The translations under genes were made by a program, and so were the position numbers. Below, one piece after another: positions 1-6,512 of a stretch of DNA of 23,389 bases; positions within the stretch are counted from its first letter, which is position 1; each line of letters opens with the position of its first letter. The notes beneath the pieces were generated by a model that was given only the letters and a program-made list of their open reading frames with translations, made no database searches and was not told the DNA's origin. Source of the DNA: Candidatus Moraniibacteriota bacterium (GTDB taxonomy: Bacteria; Patescibacteriota; Minisyncoccia; Moranbacterales; UBA2206); NCBI GenBank assembly GCA_027351145.1, contig DAIEIZ010000019.1, positions 1-23,389 of the forward strand. Reading direction: 5' to 3'.

Positions 1-499
1 CTTTTTTCTTTTTTCGGCCAATCGGAATGTCAGTCAGGTCACAAATGATGCCATCAAATTTTCCGTTGATTTTCTTGATGGTGGATTTCATATGATGCAA
101 GGCGTCTCCGATATACAAATTGACGCGCGGGTCATCAAAGATTTTTTGTCCGAAATGTTTTTTGCAACAATTAATCACTTCTACGTCCAAATCAATCACC
201 TGGATATGCGCATGGGGATTTTTTTCCAAAATCGATTCCGCGAGACTGCCATCGCCACCGCCGAGGATCAGAATCTTCTCGTCGGTTCTTTTGAGAAATT
301 TGAGCATCTCCCTGTCATAGATATCGCTGTCATCATCTGTTCCTTGGATCACTCCGTCGATCACCAAGCAACGTCCGAAGATATCCGTATCCACCACGGA
401 AATGTCTTGGAATTCCGACTTGATATTTTCTATTATCTTTTTGACCTTAATCTTCATTTTTTCTCCCGTGGAGTAAATGGGGATGTGGATGTATTCCAT
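1..499 (-). CDS. speE: Spermidine synthase-like aminopropyltransferase (partial, 3' end off window)
   Basis: Reading leftwards from 499 gives about 166 residues of an aminopropyltransferase, the family that moves an aminopropyl group from decarboxylated S-adenosylmethionine to putrescine or a related amine. Visible family features are the N-terminal beta segment ending FGRCLVIDGVIQ, the nucleotide-binding loop ILGGGDGS, an acidic strand end VIDLD, and the catalytic-loop segment ICDLTDIPIG, which corresponds to the usual D-x-TDPIG. The C-terminal half lies beyond position 1. The start is uncertain. ATG at 499 gives the usual bacterial N-terminal length but has no Shine-Dalgarno sequence. An in-frame ATG at 457 has an excellent one (GGGAG, 5 nt spacing at 463-467) and would remove 14 residues. 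The DLTDxPI wording also recalls spermine-synthase-type relatives, so the exact amine substrate is open. The gene sits behind its own promoter and a leader terminator. Confidence 0.85.
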   Translation of the reverse strand, partial: MEYIHIPIYSTGEKMKIKVKKIIENIKSEFQDISVVDTDIFGRCLVIDGVIQGTDDDSDIYDREMLKFLKRTDEKILILGGGDGSLAESILEKNPHAHIQVIDLDVEVINCCKKHFGQKIFDDPRVNLYIGDALHHMKSTIKKINGKFDGIICDLTDIPIGRKKKK

Positions 500-531
500 T
501 GGCTTGGCTCTAAATTTATTAAAATAAACTT

Positions 532-557
532 GCAAAAAAGGACAGCTCACGCCGTCC
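532..557 (-). terminator. Intrinsic terminator in the speE leader (possible attenuator)
   Basis: On the minus strand GGACGGC (557-551) pairs with GCTGTCC (546-540) around a GTGA loop, with one G-T wobble, and six or more T follow (539-532). It lies about 33 nt upstream of the first possible speE start. The gene upstream already has its own terminator at 779-803 and a promoter lies between the two, so this hairpin is inside the speE transcript and could act as an attenuator. Confidence 0.7.
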
Positions 558-571
558 CCCTAAAACACTAA

Positions 572-585
572 TTTCAAATTTGAAA
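572..585. repeat. 14-bp perfect palindrome in the speE leader
   Basis: TTTCAAATTTGAAA reads the same on both strands. It lies just upstream of the leader terminator. An adjacent hairpin, CTTTCTC / GAGAAAG at 604-621 with a CAGA loop, is also in the leader. Either could be an operator or an alternative RNA fold. Confidence 0.35.
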
Positions 586-705
586 AACTAAAAAATAGAC
601 CGACTTTCTCCAGAGAGAAAGCATATTTGAGGTTTATTTGAAATAGAGATTTTCTGGTTTTTCGCATAGATTTTTGAATTTTTCTTGGGGCTAAAATAAC
701 TTAGT

Positions 706-734
706 AGCCTAGCACAAAACAATCTACTTGTCAA
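706..734 (-). promoter_or_regulatory. Probable sigma-70-type promoter for speE
   Basis: The minus strand has a perfect -35 TTGACA (734-729), a 17-nt spacer and a -10 TAGGCT (711-706) preceded by an extended TGC. Transcription would start near 699, giving a leader of about 200 nt before speE. The 500-996 stretch has no supported protein gene. It holds this promoter, two terminators, two palindromes and a 35-codon leader frame (ATG near 672) that stops directly before the terminator at 557 but lacks a ribosome site. Confidence 0.5.
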
Positions 735-778
735 TGGCGCTGTTTTTTGCTTGTTTTTAAGCCCGAGCCCCGATCGAC

Positions 779-803
779 AAAAAAACGCCCGAATGGACGC
801 TTT
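779..803 (-). terminator. Intrinsic terminator downstream of the AlbA_2 gene
   Basis: On the minus strand CGTCC-ATTC-GGGCG (799-786) forms a short stem with one T-G pair, extendable by two weaker pairs, and is followed directly by seven T (785-779). It lies about 195 nt past the stop codon at 997 and separates that gene from the speE promoter. Confidence 0.6.
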
Positions 804-830
804 GAGAAATATTCAATTTAAACCATAAGT

Positions 831-853
831 ATTCATCGACTGAGTCGATGAAT
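831..853. repeat. 23-bp palindrome (11-bp arms, single-base centre)
   Basis: ATTCATCGACT and AGTCGATGAAT flank one G. There is no T-run on either side, so a terminator is unlikely. A dimeric repressor site is more plausible. It lies between the AlbA_2-type regulator gene and its terminator. Confidence 0.5.
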
Positions 854-996
854 CAAATTCCACTTGTAGCTGATCTATATTTGGTCGAAAAATTAGCATA
901 TAATTCTTTACTGTCCCCCACTGATCTTAGCTTGAGGCTATTGTAGCAAGAAAGTTTGGAGATGGCAAGAAAAAATAAAAGCCACAATCTATTTTA

Positions 997-2394
997 CTAA
1001 CTCACCACTTCCCAGTGTCCTCCCTTATCCGGCCCGATTCTTTTAATTATCCCTTTTTCTTTTAATTGTTTCACATTAGCAGTCACAGTTTTCCTGGACA
1101 CCTTCAGCCTTTCTATTATCTCCGGAATAGTTATGTTTCTATTTTCTTTCATGTAACTAATAATTAATTGCTGTTTTTCAGTCACCCTTTCAGTCACCCT
1201 TTCAGTCACCCTCTCAGTCACCCTCTCAGTCACCCTCTCAGCATATTCGGCCATTCTTTGCTCCACGCTCATCTTTTGCAGATCCGGTCGTTCAAAAGTA
1301 ATGCTGAAACGAACATCACTGACATCAAGCTTTGGACACGGTAATAAATATTCTTCCATCATTTCATTCATTCTGATTAGCCCGGATCCTATTTTTTCCA
1401 CCAATTCCATTCTGTGCATCAGCCCGAAGATTAGGTTGTTTCTGGGAAAACTTTTTTTATATAAATCTTCAACCTTGATATTCCCGATCAAACTGCCAGG
1501 ATTATCGATTTCCACTCGGTCGGAAAAAATACTGATCTGAATATTGCCGATAGAAAAATAATCCCGATGAGCGATCGCATTCAAGAGTGCCTCCCTCAAC
1601 GCTTCTTCCGGCAATTCCAGAATTTCTTTTCGCGGCCCTCCGCCTTTAATGATATATTCAGTGTTTATTTTCGACTCCAAATATCTAAATGCTTCGTTAT
1701 AGTTGGTATACAAATCAGCATCGAATTCTTTGCTGTCAATTACCTTTGTTTTTGTTTTTCCCCGAAATAAGGCGCAAGTGATTGTGGCACTGCTGATAAA
1801 CTTTGAGGCCTTCTTGCAAAACATCAATGCTCCCGCATTTTTAATTTTATTATCATCATCCAATAGTTCCAAATTGCGCAAGACTTCATTTTGAGTCAGC
1901 TTGGTTTCGATGCCGATTTTTTTCAGAAAGTTATCATAGGCTTCATCATTGAAATCCTTATCCAAATCAAATTTTTTATTGATCTTTTCGTCGAAGCGAA
2001 TCAATCCTTCGTCCATAAAGAGGTCTCTGATTTCATCTCGCGAAAGTTGCTGGCTATTAGCGCCTTGGCGCATATAGAACTTACCGCTGGTTGAGTAGGG
2101 TTTCTTTTTGCCTTCCGGCACGTCGATAATAATCACGCTCTCAAATTCGCTGATTTCCACCGAAAAGCTCGGGTCAAATTTTCTAACCAAATCTTGAATT
2201 TCCGATTTCATTCGATTATTCAAAGTTACCGGCTTTATCTTTCCCGCGTCCGTGACACCAATCAAAACTTTGCCCCCATTGGCATTGGCCATGGCGCAAA
2301 TTTCTCTGGCAATAGTGGAGTTGTAGCTTTCCTTGAATTCGAGATTGAACCCCTCGCCTTCTTGGATCAAAAAATCAAGTTCTTTGTTGTTCAT
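997..2394 (-). CDS. AlbA_2/Schlafen-type transcriptional regulator with VTER-repeat linker and winged helix
   Basis: About 465 residues. The N-terminus matches the AlbA_2 (Schlafen/divergent AAA-4) domain: EFKES near residue 20, then NANGGKVLIGV and YMRQGANSQQLSRDEI. The middle has the GHKL-like C-terminal ATPase region of this family (EALREALLNAIAHRDY, then RVEIDNPGSL and LVEKIGSGLIRM). Next come five perfect VTER units and a C-terminal winged helix (NITIPEIIERLKVSRKTVTANVKQLKEKGIIKRIG). Such proteins are often annotated as RecG-like helicases, but no helicase motif is present. A DNA-binding regulator is more likely, with ligand unknown. I chose ATG 2394. An in-frame TTG at 2415 would add seven residues, but a good -10 box ends at 2426, so that start would be almost leaderless. 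Confidence 0.85.
   Translation of the reverse strand: MNNKELDFLIQEGEGFNLEFKESYNSTIAREICAMANANGGKVLIGVTDAGKIKPVTLNNRMKSEIQDLVRKFDPSFSVEISEFESVIIIDVPEGKKKPYSTSGKFYMRQGANSQQLSRDEIRDLFMDEGLIRFDEKINKKFDLDKDFNDEAYDNFLKKIGIETKLTQNEVLRNLELLDDDNKIKNAGALMFCKKASKFISSATITCALFRGKTKTKVIDSKEFDADLYTNYNEAFRYLESKINTEYIIKGGGPRKEILELPEEALREALLNAIAHRDYFSIGNIQISIFSDRVEIDNPGSLIGNIKVEDLYKKSFPRNNLIFGLMHRMELVEKIGSGLIRMNEMMEEYLLPCPKLDVSDVRFSITFERPDLQKMSVEQRMAEYAERVTERVTERVTERVTERVTEKQQLIISYMKENRNITIPEIIERLKVSRKTVTANVKQLKEKGIIKRIGPDKGGHWEVVS
1179..1238 (-). repeat. Five 12-bp tandem repeats encoding (VTER)n
   Basis: Five consecutive copies of a 12-nt unit (plus-strand CAGTCACCCTYT) encode a repeated R-V-T-E linker between the ATPase-like and winged-helix parts of the regulator. 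Two units end in TTT and three in TCT, a synonymous difference. The unit length keeps the frame, so copy number can change without breaking the gene. Confidence 0.95.
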
Positions 2395-2425
2395 GAGAAT
2401 AAAAAGTTTATCCAACTTTAACTAG

Positions 2426-2454
2426 ATTATACCAAAAAAAATATCACCCGACAA
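2426..2454 (-). promoter_or_regulatory. Promoter of the AlbA_2-type regulator
   Basis: The minus strand has TTGTCG (2454-2449), a 17-nt spacer and consensus TATAAT (2431-2426) with an extended TGG just before it. Transcription should start near 2419, about 25 nt before ATG 2394. Confidence 0.65.
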
Positions 2455-2520
2455 CACCCCAAGTCCTTATTGTACCAAAATATGATTCTTCTCTTACGAG
2501 AGTCCCCCGCTCGCTTTATT

Positions 2521-2584
2521 GCCGACAATTCGGCTTGAATTTCGTCTCACGCTGGTTTTTTATGCACTATTCGGCATATATGCC
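2521..2584. repeat. Two short perfect dyads in the intergenic stretch
   Basis: GCCGA-CAAT-TCGGC (2521-2534) is a 5-bp hairpin and GGCATATATGCC (2573-2584) a 12-bp palindrome. Neither has a T-run. I see no gene between 2455 and 2613. Confidence 0.35.
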
Positions 2585-2613
2585 CAATACTATTCAAGCT
2601 TGCTGAAAAGTCC

Positions 2614-2632
2614 AAAAAATGCGGAATTCCGC
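2614..2632 (-). terminator. Short intrinsic terminator after the 82-residue ORF
   Basis: Directly after the stop at 2634 the minus strand has the palindrome GCGGAATTCCGC (2632-2621) followed by ATTTTTT. The stem is short (about 4 bp around AATT), but the position and T-run fit a terminator. Confidence 0.45.
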
Positions 2633-2633
2633 C

Positions 2634-2879
2634 TTAAGCCAAAATTACGTCAAAAGCTTGAGTTTTTGATTTCCGCTTTTTTGATTGAAAAGATGTCTCA
2701 TAGGAATCATGAGCAAACATCAAATCCTCGACTATCCCTTTGAGAATTTTGTCATGCTTTTTATTCCAGCCTTTTGAAACTATGTTTTCTCGTGCCAGTT
2801 CCAACACTGTTGCGATCTGAGCGTGCAATTCATTATTTTGCATATGGAATTCGAGTTGTTTTTTGCGCTTCTGATTCAT
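2634..2879 (-). CDS. Small hypothetical protein (81 residues)
   Basis: The frame is open further upstream to 2999, but that extension is rich in Cys and Gly and overlaps an inverted repeat, so I prefer ATG 2879. The protein is highly charged and probably helical (KKQLEFHMQNNELHAQIATV, then KGWNKKHDKILKGIVEDLM), with a basic patch QSKKRKSK near its end. I recognise no family. The terminator-like hairpin immediately after its stop supports expression. The ribosome site is weak (AAGAAAAATAAATTC before ATG). It is the last gene of the AT-rich accessory block in transcription order. Confidence 0.45.
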   Translation of the reverse strand: MNQKRKKQLEFHMQNNELHAQIATVLELARENIVSKGWNKKHDKILKGIVEDLMFAHDSYETSFQSKKRKSKTQAFDVILA

Positions 2880-2958
2880 GAATTTATTTTTCTTGGATAC
2901 AAAAAAGGTCCCACGTCGGTGGCACCCTTGCGAGCACCCATATCCCTTTCGAGATATG

Positions 2959-3004
2959 ACCAAATGCATGATACCGATCATGAGACCGTTATTATGCATT
3001 TGGT
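2959..3004. repeat. Inverted repeat with 11-bp perfect arms and 24-nt spacer
   Basis: ACCAAATGCAT (2959-2969) and ATGCATTTGGT (2994-3004) are exact reverse complements. A weaker dyad, CATATC / GATATG, lies at about 2938-2957. They lie between the DUF6933-like gene (stop 3082) and the 81-residue ORF, where they could be a leader hairpin, an operator or the end of a small mobile element. Confidence 0.6.
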
Positions 3005-3081
3005 TTTGAGACCATGCCCTGCAAGCAGAGTTTAGGTCAATTCAGTTGTTAATTCTATTCTGCCTTAAATTTAGATAAAAA

Positions 3082-3600
3082 TCAATATTTTGCCAGCAAT
3101 ATCTTCAGTTCTTCAATTGGATAAGCATACTTCAAGGCTCCCATAGGAATTCTGTTTATTTTCTGATTGATTTTTAACAAATGCGCCCCTTCAACGCTTC
3201 CCTCTCTATCAGCTAAAAATTCAAAATGATATTTTAAATCATTCATTGATCCCAAGACACTTCGATTGAAAGTTTTACTTATTCCAATCTGATTATATCC
3301 GCTAATAATCTTTTTGATTACGCCACTCTCTATTCCTTCAAACGTCAAATTTTCAATCAACTTTTTTAAAAACAATACAGAAAAATTCAGTAAGTTTTCT
3401 TTTATAACTCCGAAAACAAAAAAGGTATACAAGTTTTTTTCATTTGTAAATATCAGGCACTTGCGCCTTTTGTACCTAAAAATATTACAATGCCAGTTCC
3501 CCAATCCAGAATTATCCATGTTCTTTACATTTGGCAAGACAAACAATGTATCGTCTTTTAACTCTTTTAATAATTTTTTAGTACAGTGGATTGTTTTCAT
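3082..3600 (-). CDS. DUF6933-like protein (172 residues)
   Basis: The start CTKKLLKELKDD, the central NWHCNIFRYKRRKCLIFTNEK, and the later NRSVLGSMNDLKYHFEF and NRIPMGALKYAYP match a pattern I recall for DUF6933, a bacterial domain of unknown role. The assignment is from memory. There is no signal peptide or membrane segment. It starts 10 nt after the stop of the 119-residue HEPN-motif gene, so the two are almost certainly co-transcribed. With a possible RNase just upstream, an antitoxin or immunity role is conceivable, but nothing in the sequence shows it. The ribosome site is weak (ATAACC before ATG), which suggests translational coupling. Confidence 0.75.
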   Translation of the reverse strand: MKTIHCTKKLLKELKDDTLFVLPNVKNMDNSGLGNWHCNIFRYKRRKCLIFTNEKNLYTFFVFGVIKENLLNFSVLFLKKLIENLTFEGIESGVIKKIISGYNQIGISKTFNRSVLGSMNDLKYHFEFLADREGSVEGAHLLKINQKINRIPMGALKYAYPIEELKILLAKY

Positions 3601-3610
3601 GGTTATTTTT

Positions 3611-3970
3611 TTATTTTAGAAATGACTTTATCTTGATCAAATATTCATAATATTTTAACATCATTCTTTCAGAGTTTTCTTCATCAAGAGTATAATGAGA
3701 AGCTGTGATTTGCAGAAGCTTGTGAAATTTGGTTAAAAATTTAAGATTACCCCTTGTCTTCACAAATGCCTCTGCCTTTTTTATATTTTCATAATTGTTT
3801 TCAATATCCTGCCCATTGCTATATATTTTAAAAAAAATGTGATCAACAAAATTTCTAAGTTGGGATAGAATATTCTGTGACAACAATCCTCTTTCAGAGA
3901 CATCAAATTTATCAATATTGCTACAAATTACTTTATCAATATCTATAATTAAATTATCAATTTTATTCAT
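3611..3970 (-). CDS. Small helical protein with a HEPN-type Rx4H motif (119 residues)
   Basis: This all-helical, charged protein contains QLRNFVDHIFFKIYSNG at about residues 37-53. R-N-F-V-D-H fits the R(N/D/H)x3-5H motif of HEPN domains, many of which are toxin or defence RNases. The remainder (about 60-119) is helical with no motif I know. I have a vague memory of this segment as the N-terminus of much longer proteins, so it may be a stand-alone or truncated version. The start is supported by AGAGG seven nt before ATG 3970. It is followed at 10 nt by the DUF6933-like gene. The RNase assignment is inference from a six-residue motif. Confidence 0.7.
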   Translation of the reverse strand: MNKIDNLIIDIDKVICSNIDKFDVSERGLLSQNILSQLRNFVDHIFFKIYSNGQDIENNYENIKKAEAFVKTRGNLKFLTKFHKLLQITASHYTLDEENSERMMLKYYEYLIKIKSFLK

Positions 3971-4004
3971 AATTTTGCCTCTTATCTATGGCTCTCAGTA
4001 TTGT

Positions 4005-4100
4005 TTATTTAGAGGAATCACCATGACCAACTAAGCACACAATATTGTCATCTTCCAGCTTCCAGTCTAATTTTTTTATGCCTCTGAAAATTTCATATCT
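4005..4100 (-). pseudogene. Possible C-terminal remnant of a lost gene
   Basis: Between the pentapeptide gene and the HEPN-motif gene, one minus frame is open for 31 codons without a start codon and reads like real protein, including KKLDWKLEDDNIVCLVGHGD. It ends in TAA at 4007-4005. The composition differs from that of random AT-rich DNA, but the stretch is short and I do not recognise the family. Confidence 0.2.
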
Positions 4101-4117
4101 CTATAATTTTTAATTTG

Positions 4118-6394
4118 TTACTTGTTTATTTTCGACAATATTTTGTCCCGGATAGATTTTTTACCATTGATTGCCTGCTCTTGTTCTAGTTTATTAATAA
4201 CATCTGGCATTCTATCTTTCCAGCGATCATACACCCCTAAAAGAGTGGTATAGAATTTATTGGAAAAATCATCAAAATTTTCCAAGTCAATGTTAAAGAT
4301 GCTTTTTGCAATAAATAAACATGTTTCTTCTTCCGAGCAGCTAATAGAATTTAATTGATCGCCCCATTTTTTAAGCATATTGTCCGAGTTTCGGCTATCA
4401 AGGATTTTTCTTTGATTGTCTCCTATGCTTTTCTCTCTTTCTTTCGCCTCATTGATTGAATTATTAAAGTCATCCCTATTAAGTATTTTAGAAAAATCAT
4501 CCCATTGCTCCGAATTCCAAGTAGAATTAACCGCCAGCGTAATTTTGTCTGGCCGTATATGAGCGCCCAGTAGATTGGTATTATATAAAATGGCTCCCAA
4601 AAACCCATTGGCGTTATACATTTCAGCCCCTTGAAGATTTGCTCCTGCGAAATTAACTCCTTCCAGAATTGCACCCATACGATAAATCGGTCCAACACCT
4701 TCTTTATAAAAAGGATAGCCCTTGTTATTGATATCAATATCATTTGGCAGACCGAATATTGCTCCTTGCAGATTGGCATTAGAGAAATTAGCTCCCTGGA
4801 GAAAAGTGCCGGTAAACACCGCCCCCTGGAGATTAGCGTTTGAAAAATTTGCCCCTTCCATGTTCAAGTACGAGAAGTCCGCTCCTTGAAGATTGGCATT
4901 GGAAAAATCAATATTTTGAATTTTTCTTCCTATGTTCGGAATTCCGCCGAAATGTTCTCCTGATAAGATCGCATATTCAAAGTTGGCATGCTGAATATTT
5001 TTCGAGAAAAGCAAGCGTGTTCCTCGAAGATCTGTCCAGCTGAAGTTTGCCCCAGAAAGATCGGCATCGGTAAAATCAGCATTCTGTACAATTGCTCCAT
5101 AAAAGCTTGCATTGTGTAAGCTCCGAATATCATGAAAATTGGCATTGCTCAGTTTCGCGCCCCCAAAGTACGCCCCTTCAAGATTGGCACCAGAAAAAAT
5201 TGCATAATTAAGATATGCTTGATAGAAATTCGCATCTTGAAGATTGCTATTGGAAAAATTCGCATTGGGAAGCGAAGCACTCGCAAAAAAGGCCTTATAA
5301 AAAGATCTACCTGAGACATCCAAGCGCGGGAAATTATAATAGCGCATGTCAGACATGCTTCTTTCATTGGTAGGAACGACGGGATCATTCGGGGTTTCTT
5401 TTTCCACCATGTAATAATCAGCGGCCTGTCCAATAGATGGCAATTGGATGCCTTCCCCCATATCGACTAGAAGCGAAGGAAAATGATTAAATCTAACGGG
5501 CCATTCATTCCTGCTATCATGATCCCTGATTTGGTTACTCTCGCGTACCCATACACTCAATAAAAGCTTATCGATAAGTGTTGAATTGCCGTTTATGGTG
5601 TCAAAATATTGTCGCTTGTCTATCCTGTATATCAAATAAACATAGGAAACCATAAAGTAAGAAAAAGTAACGCCCAGGCAAACCCACAAAAAACGCTTTA
5701 AATATATCCGCCATTTTTTTTCGAGAACGGTATAGCTGTTTCTCTTATACCAAATAAACAATAGAAACCAAAGAATAATAGCTGCCGCATGACCGATGCT
5801 AAATATAAGATTTTGCACTTTTCCGTAAATCGCAAAAAACATTAACAACGTCACGGGCATCAGAAATGACAATACCGCCGATTGCAGGAAGCGGAAAATA
5901 ATCCTATACCGCTCAGTATAAGCAAAATCAAAAGCTGCCGGAGACAGATAAGGGGAAATATCGTCCTTTCCCGAAAATCGACTTTTCTGCCAAGCCTTGA
6001 TTATATGATGGTGCTCGACAAAGCGCACAACAATGATTGTATAAAAAAATAGAATAATTATCGGGCCAACAATGAAGAATACCGAGAGAGAAACTTCGGA
6101 ATTTAAAATTGGAAGAATAATTTTCGTCCGTTGCGATAGCAGTTGCGCATTGGAAATATTAGCCAGATAAAGAAATGTAACAATCAGCAAAGAAGACAAA
6201 GCGATAAATAACGAGTAATTATATTTGGAAAATTCTTTCAGTATTTCTTGAATTTCTTCCAAATTTAAATTCTCCACCCCTTTTTGTTTTCCAATGATCT
6301 TTCTTTTGCCAGAAAAGATAGAAGCGAACACATCCTTAAGCAGGGGCAATAAATCAGTTATTCTTTTTTTATCATTTGTCGTATTTTTTTGCAT
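4118..6394 (-). CDS. Membrane-anchored pentapeptide-repeat protein (758 residues)
   Basis: Three parts are visible. Residues 1-60 are a basic cytoplasmic start. Residues about 60-258 contain five hydrophobic segments (roughly 60-79, 103-123, 168-191, 196-215, 234-256). Residues about 355-612 are pentapeptide repeats of the A(D/N)(F/L)xx type, e.g. GANFSNANLQGA units near 514-546, which should fold as a right-handed beta-helix. The tail is charged and helical with two Cys (SCSEEETC). Pentapeptide helices elsewhere mimic DNA or act as scaffolds. Here the membrane domain suggests a surface or membrane-associated complex. Near-identical repeat units point to recent internal duplication. The ribosome site is GGGGTG eight nt before ATG 6394. 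It lies 118 nt downstream of the Pif1-like helicase gene and may share its transcript. Function unknown. Confidence 0.9.
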   Translation of the reverse strand: MQKNTTNDKKRITDLLPLLKDVFASIFSGKRKIIGKQKGVENLNLEEIQEILKEFSKYNYSLFIALSSLLIVTFLYLANISNAQLLSQRTKIILPILNSEVSLSVFFIVGPIIILFFYTIIVVRFVEHHHIIKAWQKSRFSGKDDISPYLSPAAFDFAYTERYRIIFRFLQSAVLSFLMPVTLLMFFAIYGKVQNLIFSIGHAAAIILWFLLFIWYKRNSYTVLEKKWRIYLKRFLWVCLGVTFSYFMVSYVYLIYRIDKRQYFDTINGNSTLIDKLLLSVWVRESNQIRDHDSRNEWPVRFNHFPSLLVDMGEGIQLPSIGQAADYYMVEKETPNDPVVPTNERSMSDMRYYNFPRLDVSGRSFYKAFFASASLPNANFSNSNLQDANFYQAYLNYAIFSGANLEGAYFGGAKLSNANFHDIRSLHNASFYGAIVQNADFTDADLSGANFSWTDLRGTRLLFSKNIQHANFEYAILSGEHFGGIPNIGRKIQNIDFSNANLQGADFSYLNMEGANFSNANLQGAVFTGTFLQGANFSNANLQGAIFGLPNDIDINNKGYPFYKEGVGPIYRMGAILEGVNFAGANLQGAEMYNANGFLGAILYNTNLLGAHIRPDKITLAVNSTWNSEQWDDFSKILNRDDFNNSINEAKEREKSIGDNQRKILDSRNSDNMLKKWGDQLNSISCSEEETCLFIAKSIFNIDLENFDDFSNKFYTTLLGVYDRWKDRMPDVINKLEQEQAINGKKSIRDKILSKINK

Positions 6395-6512
6395 ATATAT
6401 TTCACCCCTTGATTAAAATTCACTCCATGTCGAAAAACTTCCCTAGTTTCAATTTTTCAATACTGGTCAGATTTGCCATAGCTCAAGTCATTAAATGTTG
6501 GCCAAAATTTTT

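Noticed and set aside
92..571. A 159-residue plus-strand open frame at the left edge
   Set aside because: The minus strand here gives a clear spermidine-synthase-like protein with GGGDG and DLTDxPIG motifs. The plus frame is its shadow.
500..996. Search for a tRNA or known riboswitch in the left intergenic region
   Set aside because: No cloverleaf or familiar aptamer consensus is visible; only hairpins, a promoter and terminators can be supported.
1179..1238. Tandem repeats considered as a CRISPR-like array
   Set aside because: The units are 12 bp without spacers and encode an in-frame protein linker.
2880..2999. N-terminal 40-residue extension of the 81-residue ORF
   Set aside because: The extension is Cys/Gly-rich, overlaps an 11-bp inverted repeat and does not resemble coding sequence.
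4423..5433. Several minus-strand and plus-strand frames inside the pentapeptide gene
   Set aside because: They arise because the repeat DNA has period 15 and avoids stops in other frames. They lack organised sequence, unlike the nested frame in the C5 methyltransferase.
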